NCBI GenBank assembly: GCA_025361995.1
Contig: JANYIP010000304.1
Coordinates: forward strand, 1 to 9,212
Direction of reading: 5' to 3'
DNA: 9,212 bases
Origin: Streptomycetales bacterium
GTDB lineage: Bacteria; Actinomycetota; Actinomycetes; Prado026
Each line of letters starts with the position of its first letter. Within the stretch, counting starts at the first letter, position 1. The translations under genes and the position numbers were made by a program. Of this stretch, positions 1 through 5,093 are shown in pieces. The notes beneath the pieces are model-generated. The model worked only from the letters and a program-made list of their open reading frames with translations. It was not told where the DNA came from and did not search any database.

Positions 1-95
1 TCTTCGATCTGGAGCAGTGCCGGCCCGGTGTTCCCGATCGGGAAGAACAGCTCGGGGTCTTCGTCGCGGCACGCGGAACGGTGACGCCAGTCCAT
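1..95 (-). CDS. whiB1: WhiB-family transcriptional regulator, WhiB1/WblE-like (5' end only)
   Basis: WhiB proteins are small cytoplasmic iron-sulfur regulators that bind DNA or sigma factor and respond to NO and oxygen. Only the first 31 codons are in the window. They begin MDWRHRSACRDEDPELFFP and continue with IGNTGPALLQIE, the characteristic start of the WhiB1/WblE branch. Cys9 would be the first of the four cluster cysteines; the other three and the C-terminal GVWGG turn lie beyond the left edge. The ATG is at 95-93 on the minus strand. An AGGAG ribosome binding site lies at 106-110, about 10 nt upstream, which supports this start. A 295-bp leader separates it from the lipid kinase, so it probably has its own promoter. 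The family call is firm; the exact paralogue rests on the N-terminal motif only. Confidence 0.93.
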   Translation of the reverse strand, partial: MDWRHRSACRDEDPELFFPIGNTGPALLQIE

Positions 96-168
96 CGTGC
101 AACTACTCCTGTCCTGCGCCGGGTGGCGGGGTGGGCTACCCGGAGCGGTTGCGGAACCAGTGACTGCT

Positions 169-184
169 TGTGAACTCTTTCACG
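169..184. promoter_or_regulatory. CRP/GlxR-like binding site upstream of whiB1
   Basis: The plus strand reads TGTGAACTCTTTCACG, which matches the CRP consensus TGTGA-N6-TCACA at 9 of 10 fixed positions. It lies 74-89 bp upstream of the whiB1 ATG. In Mycobacterium tuberculosis the whiB1 promoter is known to be controlled by the cAMP receptor protein Rv3676, so the location makes sense. A weaker match, TGTGA-N6-CCACT on the minus strand, is at 346-361. Binding itself is inferred. Confidence 0.55.
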
Positions 185-202
185 AGGCACCCCGTCAATC
201 CT

Positions 203-219
203 GTGCCGGGTCCCGGCAC
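203..219. repeat. 17-bp perfect inverted repeat in the whiB1 leader
   Basis: GTGCCGGG-T-CCCGGCAC has two 8-bp arms around one central base. The one-base centre suits a dimeric DNA-binding protein better than an RNA hairpin, although a 7-bp stem with a 3-nt loop is possible. It sits about 20 bp further upstream of whiB1 than the CRP-like box. The cognate regulator is unknown. Confidence 0.5.
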
Positions 220-357
220 GGACGAACAGGTTGCACCTCTCCAGAACGAACGCATGTAGGCGCTTGTTCCGGTTGCGGTACCCGAAGCCTTCCAAAGCAC
301 GCGCCCCGGCACAAGGCTTTCGTGATCGAAACTTGACCTGCCGGGAGTGGGCTCCGT

Positions 358-379
358 CACATGGGAGGCCTCCCACGCT
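358..379 (-). terminator. Hairpin after the lipid kinase stop, possible terminator
   Basis: A perfect 14-bp palindrome, TGGGAGGCCTCCCA, occupies 362-375, about 15 nt past the lipid kinase stop codon. In minus-strand RNA it folds as a UGGGA/UCCCA stem with a GGCC loop, extendable by three base pairs, two of them G-U wobbles. There is no U-tract, which is common in actinobacterial terminators but also means the same sequence could be an operator. Confidence 0.4.
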
Positions 380-390
380 CAGATGACCGC

Positions 391-1350
391 TCAGACGACT
401 ACGGAGAGTGCATGCGGGTGCGACACGAAGTGCACACTGACCCGGGCGCCGATGGGCTCGCCGTCGAGCTGGACGGCCGTCGGCCGGCTCGCCCACACGG
501 TCAGCTCGGGCAGGTCGTGCCGCGCGACGACGTCCCGACCCTTGGGCCGGGCGCCCGGCTGGACCAGTTGGCGTACGTGCCGGGCGGTGGACAGCGTCCG
601 CAGCCGAAGCAGCCCGAAGAGGTCGATCCCGGTCTCGAACGACGCGTCCGGGCAGGCGTGGATCGGCAGGTTCCCGAGGTACGTCCACGGTGCCGTGTTC
701 TGGACGACGACCAAGAAGACGCCCTCGATCTTGTCCTCGCCGGGCAGGCCCAGGGTCAGACCCGGCTCCTCGCGCTCGGTCTCGCGGTAGAACTTGCCCA
801 GCGCCGAGCGCAGGAAGAGACCGGCGCTGGCCCGGGTGCCCCTCGCCCGCCGTCTCTCGACGTCGCCCACTACCTCGGCGTCCAGCCCCACACCCGCGCA
901 GAAGGTGAACCAGCGTCCGTCGGCGGTCGTGAGCCCGACTGACCGCCGCCGACCCTCGCGCAAGGCGTCCAGCAGCTGTCCGGTCGCCTCCACCGGGTCG
1001 GCCGGCATTCCCAGGGCCCGGGCGAACACGTTGGTCGACCCACCCGGTACGACCGCGAGGGCCGGCCCGTCAGCGTTTGGTCCGTTCTCCAGCATCCCGT
1101 TCACGCACTCGTTGACGGTGCCGTCGCCGCCGAGGGCGATGAGCAGGTCGAGGCCTTCTTTGGCCGCTCGGCGACCCTCCTCGATCGCGTGCCCACGGTG
1201 CGTCGTGTGCACGACCTCGACGTCCAGGTCGGCGGACAGCGCGTGCACCAGCACGTCGCGGGTACGGGCCGTCGTGGTCGTCGCCTTGGGGTTCACGACC
1301 AGCAGCGCGCGGGGTGCTCCCGGTGGTGTCGACGCTGATCGGGCCTGCAT
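391..1350 (-). CDS. Diacylglycerol kinase-family lipid kinase
   Basis: This 319-residue protein belongs to the DagK/sphingosine-kinase/YegS family, which phosphorylates lipid hydroxyls such as diacylglycerol with ATP at the membrane face. The motifs appear in the usual order: LLVVNPKA (16-23), GGDGTVNE (74-81, nucleotide binding), PGGSTN (102-107), GVGLDAEV (153-160) and QLDGEP (294-299, with the conserved acidic residue). Its length is normal for the family. The frame is open up to a TTG at 1386, but I choose the ATG at 1350 because a promoter-like -35/-10 pair ends 8 nt before it and would give a leaderless mRNA. No ribosome binding site precedes it. It lies upstream of whiB1 in the same direction, separated by a hairpin. 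The family is certain; the lipid substrate cannot be read from the sequence. Confidence 0.92.
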   Translation of the reverse strand: MQARSASTPPGAPRALLVVNPKATTTTARTRDVLVHALSADLDVEVVHTTHRGHAIEEGRRAAKEGLDLLIALGGDGTVNECVNGMLENGPNADGPALAVVPGGSTNVFARALGMPADPVEATGQLLDALREGRRRSVGLTTADGRWFTFCAGVGLDAEVVGDVERRRARGTRASAGLFLRSALGKFYRETEREEPGLTLGLPGEDKIEGVFLVVVQNTAPWTYLGNLPIHACPDASFETGIDLFGLLRLRTLSTARHVRQLVQPGARPKGRDVVARHDLPELTVWASRPTAVQLDGEPIGARVSVHFVSHPHALSVVV

Positions 1351-1358
1351 GGCTGCTA

Positions 1359-1386
1359 ACCCTATGCCGCCAAGCTGTGCTGCCAA
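1359..1386 (-). promoter_or_regulatory. Promoter of the lipid kinase gene, leaderless type
   Basis: On the minus strand TTGGCA (1386-1381; 5 of 6 to TTGACA) is followed by a 16-bp spacer and TAGGGT (1364-1359; the actinobacterial TANNNT pattern). The ATG at 1350 begins 8 nt after the -10 box, where transcription itself would start. No ribosome binding site is present. Confidence 0.6.
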
Positions 1387-1405
1387 GCCTGTGGGGAGGC
1401 GCCAG

Positions 1406-1411
1406 TAGGGT
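1406..1411 (+). promoter_or_regulatory. -10 box of the small membrane protein gene, leaderless type
   Basis: TAGGGT ends 7 nt before the GTG start at 1419 and no ribosome binding site is present. It is identical to the -10 box of the divergent lipid kinase gene about 42 bp away. No good -35 element is seen at 16-18 bp spacing. Confidence 0.45.
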
Positions 1412-1418
1412 CTGCACC

Positions 1419-1787
1419 GTGACCGCGCCAGACCGCCCCGCCGCGCTGGTCGTCGCCGTCGCGATCACCGCCGCAGAGGTCCTCGGTCTCGCGGTCTACG
1501 CCGTGGTCATCGTCGTGCACGCACTGGCGGGGGACGCGTCGTCTCCCGGCAACGGTGCGCTGCTCGCCGCGCTCGTCCTGAGCTGGGCGGCCGGTCTCGT
1601 GGTGGCGGCACGCGGGCTGGTCGGCGGGCGCAGCTGGGCTCGCTCGCCACTCATCGTGAACCAGCTGCTCACGCTCGCGGTCGGTATCCCGCTGATCCAG
1701 GGATCAGTCGCCCTGGTCGGCTTCCCGCTCGTCGTCTGTTCGGTGGTCGCCCTGGTCGCGCTGGTCGCGCTGAGTGTCAGTCGGTAG
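1419..1787 (+). CDS. Small four-helix integral membrane protein, function unknown
   Basis: This is a 122-residue, very hydrophobic protein beginning VTAPDRPAALVVAV. Four likely membrane segments lie near residues 9-35, 46-66, 77-95 and 97-119. A short polar loop near 36-46 (AGDASSPGNG) and a basic loop near 65-76 (RGLVGGRSWARS) connect them, the second probably cytoplasmic. I recognise no catalytic motif. The GTG start is chosen because a TAGGGT -10 box lies 7 nt upstream; an earlier in-frame ATG at 1314 would place coding sequence across the lipid kinase promoter. It diverges from the lipid kinase and converges on sigF with 6 bp between stop codons. The reading frame is well supported by hydrophobic pattern and position; the function is unknown. 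Confidence 0.75.
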   Translation: MTAPDRPAALVVAVAITAAEVLGLAVYAVVIVVHALAGDASSPGNGALLAALVLSWAAGLVVAARGLVGGRSWARSPLIVNQLLTLAVGIPLIQGSVALVGFPLVVCSVVALVALVALSVSR

Positions 1788-1793
1788 CGCCCG

Positions 1794-2582
1794 TCAGTCG
1801 GTGAAGCCTTCGCGCAGGTCGGCGAGCGTCTTGGTCAGCAGCCGGGAGACGTGCATCTGCGAGATCCCGACCTCGTCCGCTATCTGCGACTGCGTCATGT
1901 TCCGGAAGAAGCGCAGCATCAGGATCTGACGCTCCCGCGGTGCGAGCCGGGCCAGCAGCGGGCGCAAGGTCTCGCGGTAGACCACCCCGTCGAGCGCCTC
2001 GTCGTCGACGCCGATGGTCTCGAGCACGGTGGCCGGGCCGTCGTCGGTCTCGCTGCCGGCGTCGAGCGAGACCGTGCTGTACGCGTTCGAGGACTCCAGG
2101 CCCTCGAGCACGTCTTCCTCCGAGGCGCCGATCTTGGTGGCGAGCTCGGCGACAGTCGGAGCGCGGCCCAGCGCGTGCGACAGCTCTTCGGTGGCGGTGG
2201 TCAGCGAGAGCCGGAGCTCCTGCAGCCGCCGCGGCACCCGTACCGCCCAGCCCTTGTCCCGGAAGTGCCGCTTGATCTCGCCGACGATCGTGGGAGTCGC
2301 GTACGTGGAGAACTCCACGCCCCGCTCGGTGTCAAAGCGGTCCACCGACTTGATCAGGCCGATCGTCCCGACCTGGATCAGGTCGTCGAGGGGCTCGCCA
2401 CGGCCCGCGAAGCGGCGGGCGAGGTGCTCGACCAGCGGCAGGTGGAGCTCGACCAGAGCCTCCCTGGCGGCTTGCCGGTCGGCGCTGCCGTCGGGAGCCT
2501 CGCCCATGGCGACGAACAGGTCGCGGGAGCGGTTCCGGGCTGCAGTGCGCCGGTCGGTGGTGTCTTCGACGGAGCCGTTCAC
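1794..2582 (-). CDS. sigF: RNA polymerase sigma factor, SigF/SigB general-stress type
   Basis: This 262-residue sigma-70 family protein is of the size and domain content of the SigF/SigB/WhiG-like group 3 factors and redirects core RNA polymerase to stress or developmental promoters. Region 2 spans about 43-110 and includes the DDLIQVGTIGLIKSVDRFD stretch (66-84) and FSTYATPTIVGEIKRHFRD (91-109). Region 3 spans about 116-170. Region 4 spans about 210-257, with LAPRERQILMLRFF and the helix-turn-helix MTQSQIADEVGISQMHVSRLL. The frame stays open upstream inside rsbW, but the GTG at 2582 is the likely start: it overlaps the rsbW stop as GTGA, typical of translational coupling, and gives the family's normal length. 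The partner is almost certainly the anti-sigma factor encoded just upstream. Which regulon it serves cannot be read here. Confidence 0.93.
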   Translation of the reverse strand: MNGSVEDTTDRRTAARNRSRDLFVAMGEAPDGSADRQAAREALVELHLPLVEHLARRFAGRGEPLDDLIQVGTIGLIKSVDRFDTERGVEFSTYATPTIVGEIKRHFRDKGWAVRVPRRLQELRLSLTTATEELSHALGRAPTVAELATKIGASEEDVLEGLESSNAYSTVSLDAGSETDDGPATVLETIGVDDEALDGVVYRETLRPLLARLAPRERQILMLRFFRNMTQSQIADEVGISQMHVSRLLTKTLADLREGFTD

Positions 2583-3004
2583 GCCTCGGGGGACCCTCCA
2601 CGGTGCTTGCGGAGGGTGAGCGTCACGGTGCCGTCGTCGGCAGCACTCGCGTCGACCTCGCCGGCGAGCGCAGTCAGGACCGTCCAGGCGAACGAGTCGC
2701 GGCCGGGTGTGCGCCCCGCGTTGGTCGTCGCCTCCACCGTCACCTCGAGGCAGTCTGTCTCCAGGGTGAAGCGGCACACCAGCGGGAAGTCCGGCCGGGC
2801 GTCGGGCAGGAGCAGCGCGCACGCCTCGTCGACGGCGATCCGAAGGTCCTCGATCTCGTCGAGGGTGAAGTCGAGCCGGGCGGCGAGGCCGGCGGTGGCC
2901 GTGCGCAGGACGGACAGGTAGGCCGACTCCGCGGGCAGGCGGAGCTCGACCACGTCACGGATCTGATCCTCGGCGCGCGTGCGCATCCGGTCGTACACAG
3001 TCAT
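2579..3004 (-). CDS. rsbW: RsbW-like anti-sigma factor (HATPase fold)
   Basis: This 141-residue protein has the GHKL/HATPase_c_2 pattern of anti-sigma factors that bind SigF/SigB-type sigma factors and release them when an RsbV-like antagonist takes their place. A helical N-terminus with PAESAYLSVLRTATAGLAARLDF (24-46) leads to the N-box helix DEIEDLRIAVDEACALLL (49-66); later strands carry VTVEATTN and GTVTLTLRK. The ATG at 3004 has AGGA 8 nt upstream. It overlaps sigF by 4 nt. The usual N-box has Glu-X-X-X-Asn, but here the sequence is E60-A-C-A-L64, so the metal-binding Asn is replaced, and a clear glycine-rich ATP lid is not obvious. ATP binding or kinase activity is therefore uncertain. 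No RsbV antagonist gene is visible in the window. Confidence 0.82.
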   Translation of the reverse strand: MTVYDRMRTRAEDQIRDVVELRLPAESAYLSVLRTATAGLAARLDFTLDEIEDLRIAVDEACALLLPDARPDFPLVCRFTLETDCLEVTVEATTNAGRTPGRDSFAWTVLTALAGEVDASAADDGTVTLTLRKHRGGSPEA

Positions 3005-3039
3005 CTGGCAGGTCCTGTCGTCGGTCTCCCCGGGGGACC

Positions 3040-3045
3040 AGCGTA
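3040..3045 (-). promoter_or_regulatory. Possible -10 box ahead of rsbW-sigF
   Basis: TACGCT on the minus strand fits TANNNT and lies 35 nt upstream of the rsbW ATG, inside the 58-bp gap after the GNAT gene. No matching -35 hexamer is convincing. A near-palindrome GTCTCCCCGGGGGAC (3024-3038) lies just downstream of it. The rsbW-sigF pair may also be read from the promoter of the upstream genes. Confidence 0.25.
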
Positions 3046-3062
3046 GCTGCGCAAGGTGACGA

Positions 3063-3569
3063 TCAGGTTGCGGTCGGCCAGCCCTGCGCTGCGCGCAGTA
3101 GGGCCTCCCCGGTCAGCCGGTTGACCGTCCACTCGTCCATCGAGAGCGCTTCGATCCGGCGGTAGAAGGCGATCGCCGTGGAGTTCCAGTCGAGTACCCA
3201 CCACTCGAGCCGCGGGTAGCCGCGTGCCACGCAGATCCCGGCGAGCTCTGCCAGCAGCGCCTTGCCGTATCCGTGGCTGCGCAGGTGCGGGCGGACGTAC
3301 AGGTCCTCGAGGTAGATGCCGTGCTTGCCGCTCCAGGTCGAGAAGTTGACGTACCAGACGGCGAACCCACCGAGCACGCCGTCCTGGTCCACCACCAGCG
3401 CGCAGACCTTGGGGTCCGGCCCGAAGAGCGCCACGCGGAAGTCCTCGGCCGAGGACTGCACGTCGTGCCGGGAGCGCTCGAACTCGGCCAGCTCGCAGAT
3501 CATGGCGAACAGCTCGTCGACCTCGTCGAGACGGACTCCGCGGACGATCCCTGCTGGTTCGGACGGCAC
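3063..3569 (-). CDS. GNAT-family N-acetyltransferase, diamine acetyltransferase (SSAT)-like
   Basis: GNAT enzymes move the acetyl group from acetyl-CoA to an amine. This 168-residue protein has the SSAT-like layout. An N-terminal helical part with LAEFERSRHDVQSSAEDF (27-44) precedes the strand pair FAVWYVNFSTWSGKHGIYLEDLYV (69-92). The acetyl-CoA pyrophosphate loop RSHGYG is at 97-102, and WWVLDWNSTAIAFYRR (123-138) has the C-terminal Tyr often used as general acid. The usual Gly after this motif is replaced (RIEA rather than RLGA). The start is GTG at 3569, with AGGAG 6 nt upstream; this ribosome binding site overlaps the TAG of the upstream phosphatase, whose stop is 8 bp away, so the two are co-transcribed. 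The substrate, polyamine or other small amine, is a guess from similarity of layout. Confidence 0.88.
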   Translation of the reverse strand: MPSEPAGIVRGVRLDEVDELFAMICELAEFERSRHDVQSSAEDFRVALFGPDPKVCALVVDQDGVLGGFAVWYVNFSTWSGKHGIYLEDLYVRPHLRSHGYGKALLAELAGICVARGYPRLEWWVLDWNSTAIAFYRRIEALSMDEWTVNRLTGEALLRAAQGWPTAT

Positions 3570-3577
3570 AGCTGCTC

Positions 3578-4213
3578 CTACGCGAGAGGGTCGGCGACGA
3601 GCGGGTTGGCGAGGTTCCAGTGCCGCAAGCTACGGACACCGTGCTCCGCGCCGAGCACGCAGGTCGAGGCCACCCCCAGCTCGAGCATCCCGCCGTCGGA
3701 GACCGGGCGGTCAAGCCAGCGGACCGCCAGCGAGCGCAGCAGGTGCGAGTGAGCCACGACGACGGTGGTCACCGCCGACGACGGCTCGGCGATCCTGGCC
3801 AGCACCTGGTCGCAGCGCGCCGCCACGTCGGCCGCTGTCTCTCCGTCGGGGCACGGCTGGCTGAACACCGTCCACCCCGGCGCCCGGGTCCGGATCTGGG
3901 GCGTCGTCAGTCCTTCGTACGCGCCGTAGTCCCACTCGACCAGGTCGTCGTCCAGGGTGTACGGCGTCAGGCCGGCCAACTCTGCCGTGCGCCACGCGCG
4001 CTGCAGCGGGCTGACCAGGATGCGCAAGGGGCCACGGGAGGCCAGCGCGGCCATCGACGGGGCCAGGGCCACCGCCTGCGCCTCGCCGTCGCGGTTCAGC
4101 GGGACGTCCGTGCGCCCAGTGTGCCGGCGCGCGGTGCTCCAGTCGGTGGCCCCGTGCCGCACGAGCACGACCGGTGGGTGCTCGGCAGCGGTTTGCTGCT
4201 GGGTCGTCGTCAT
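3578..4213 (-). CDS. Histidine phosphatase (phosphoglycerate mutase-like)
   Basis: This 211-residue protein belongs to the histidine phosphatase superfamily, which removes phosphate from metabolites through a phosphohistidine. The catalytic core is VVLVRHGATDW (15-25), with His20 as nucleophile and Arg19 in the pocket. Other pocket residues lie in SPLQRAWRTAEL (Arg72), VEWDYGAYEG (Glu93) and VVVAHSHLLRSL (His155). Length and motif spacing fit the CobC/GpmB-like small phosphatases. ATG at 4213 is preferred over the in-frame GTG at 4222. There is no clear ribosome binding site; CAATGT at 4221-4226 could be a -10 box for a leaderless message, but this is weak. The gene begins 52 bp after the sodN stop on the same strand, so read-through from sodN is possible. 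The substrate cannot be named. Confidence 0.9.
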   Translation of the reverse strand: MTTTQQQTAAEHPPVVLVRHGATDWSTARRHTGRTDVPLNRDGEAQAVALAPSMAALASRGPLRILVSPLQRAWRTAELAGLTPYTLDDDLVEWDYGAYEGLTTPQIRTRAPGWTVFSQPCPDGETAADVAARCDQVLARIAEPSSAVTTVVVAHSHLLRSLAVRWLDRPVSDGGMLELGVASTCVLGAEHGVRSLRHWNLANPLVADPLA

Positions 4214-4265
4214 GGCTACCACATTGTGCCTGGTCGGCGGGAGCGATCCCTTGCTGGGCCAGCCG

Positions 4266-4667
4266 CTAGGCCTTCTTGGACTCCCAGAAGATGGCGTCGA
4301 TCTCAGCGATCTTGGCCAGCAGGTTGTCGGCCACCGCGACGTCCGTGGTGCCCTTGGTGCCGCCCGCGCCGGCGAGCTTCGTGGCCTCGTTGAAGAGACC
4401 GTTCAGCTGCGGGTACTTCTCGAAGTGCGGCGCCTTGAAGTAGTCCGTCCACAGCACCCACAGGTGGTGCTTGACGAGGTCGGAGCGCTCCTCCTTGATG
4501 CTGATGGCGCGCGCCTTGAAGTCGGGGTCGTCGCTGCCGTGGTATTTCTCCATGCAGGCCTTGACGGACTGCGCCTCGATCTTGGCCTGGGCCGGGTCGT
4601 ACACGCCGCACGGCAGATCGCAGTGGGCGCTCACCGTGATGGTCGGGGCGATCAGGCCGATGCGCAT
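4266..4667 (-). CDS. sodN: Nickel superoxide dismutase precursor
   Basis: Ni-SOD converts superoxide to hydrogen peroxide and oxygen in the cytoplasm as a hexamer of four-helix bundles. The 133-residue precursor has a 14-residue leader (MRIGLIAPTITVSA) followed by the nickel hook HCDLPCGVYDPAQ. After cleavage His15 becomes residue 1 and binds Ni with Cys16 and Cys20; Tyr23 is the conserved second-shell tyrosine. The mature part (119 residues) ends with HFEKYP, IDAIFWESKKA and other family signatures, and all ligands are present. ATG at 4667 is chosen over an upstream in-frame start at 4748 because it has GAGGA 7 nt upstream and gives the usual leader length. The maturation protease gene sodX is divergent, 105 bp away, with a palindrome midway. 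A small GGGA/TCCC hairpin follows the stop at 4239-4250, without a U-tract. Confidence 0.97.
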   Translation of the reverse strand: MRIGLIAPTITVSAHCDLPCGVYDPAQAKIEAQSVKACMEKYHGSDDPDFKARAISIKEERSDLVKHHLWVLWTDYFKAPHFEKYPQLNGLFNEATKLAGAGGTKGTTDVAVADNLLAKIAEIDAIFWESKKA

Positions 4668-4710
4668 CGGGAGTCCTCTTTCGTTCAGGTCAGTGGGCAG
4701 GCAGGGTGGC

Positions 4711-4727
4711 TGGCACGCTGCGTGGCA
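4711..4727. promoter_or_regulatory. Near-perfect 17-bp palindrome midway between sodN and sodX, candidate operator
   Basis: TGGCACGCTGCGTGGCA pairs at 7 of 8 arm positions around the centre base 4719; only the third base of each arm fails. The intergenic region runs from 4668 to 4772, so its midpoint is 4720, and both start codons lie about 52-54 bp from the palindrome centre. This placement suits one regulator controlling both genes. It does not match the Streptomyces Nur half-sites (TTGCAA type), so the regulator is open. A second, weaker dyad, GTGCTGGTACTGCAC, follows at 4729-4743. Confidence 0.45.
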
Positions 4728-4772
4728 GGTGCTGGTACTGCACGACACTACCCCCGAGGAGAATCGTCAATC

Positions 4773-5090
4773 ATGCGCGTCGGGCTGGTCGTCGTCTCGG
4801 GCCGCTCGATGCAGCCGACCCTGCAGTCCGGCGACCGTTTGCTGGTGCGCTACGACGCGGTTCCGGCCCCCGGTGACCTCGCCGTCGTGCGTCTGCCCGA
4901 CGCAACGCTCGCGGTCAAACGGGTCGTCCGGCGCGAGCCCGAGGGGTGGTGGGTCGAGCGGGACAACCCGGACGAAGGTGTCGACTCGTGGTCCGTCGGA
5001 GCGATCACCGACCAGGACGTCCTGGCAGTGGTCACGACCAGAGTTTGGCCGATCCGGCGCAGTCGCCGGAGACCGCGCGTGTCAAGATGA
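4773..5090 (+). CDS. sodX: Nickel-type superoxide dismutase maturation protease
   Basis: SodX is a signal-peptidase-like (S26) serine protease that trims the SodN leader so that the amino-terminal histidine can bind nickel. The 105-residue protein has the catalytic serine motif SGRSMQPTLQSGDRLLVRY, with Ser12. The general-base Lys49 lies in TLAVKRVV, and a conserved VERDNPDEGVDS stretch at 61-72. Unlike secretory signal peptidases it has no membrane anchor at the N-terminus, in keeping with cytoplasmic processing of SodN; the C-terminus is strongly basic (RRSRRRPR). ATG at 4773 is preceded by GAGGAG at 4756-4761, a slightly long 11-nt spacing. It is divergent from sodN, and its stop lies 3 bp before the malic enzyme start, so those two are probably co-transcribed. 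Confidence 0.93.
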   Translation: MRVGLVVVSGRSMQPTLQSGDRLLVRYDAVPAPGDLAVVRLPDATLAVKRVVRREPEGWWVERDNPDEGVDSWSVGAITDQDVLAVVTTRVWPIRRSRRRPRVSR

Positions 5091-5093
5091 CAT

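Larger units (their letters stand above)
96..390 (-). promoter_or_regulatory. Long whiB1 upstream region (295 bp, no gene)
   Basis: No convincing coding sequence is seen here: the open frames on either strand lack family-like content and good ribosome binding sites. Listed separately are a terminator-like hairpin, a 17-bp palindrome and a CRP-like box. There is also an imperfect stem between 283-291 (CGAAGCCTT) and 313-322 (AAGGCTTTCG) with one bulged base. A TTGACG hexamer at 193-198 on the minus strand could be a -35 element, but I see no good TANNNT -10 box at 16-18 bp from it, so no start site is assigned. Separate promoter control of whiB1 is inferred from the length of the gap. Confidence 0.5.

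Noticed and set aside
136..360. Small open frame of 74 codons on the minus strand in the whiB1 leader (and one of 79 codons on the plus strand)
   Set aside because: No ribosome binding site, no recognisable motif and no codon pattern that differs from chance; the region looks regulatory.
2583..2822. N-terminal extension of the sigma factor up to 2822
   Set aside because: The extra 80 residues lie inside rsbW in another frame, have no sigma-factor content and would exceed the normal family length. The GTGA overlap start at 2582 is better.
4668..4748. 27-residue N-terminal extension of sodN
   Set aside because: It would alter the conserved 14-residue leader, lies in the divergent regulatory region and lacks a ribosome binding site, whereas the ATG at 4667 has GAGGA at good spacing.
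4668..4772. Streptomyces-type Nur box between sodN and sodX
   Set aside because: No TTGCAA-like half-sites are present; only the unrelated TGGCA dyad is seen.
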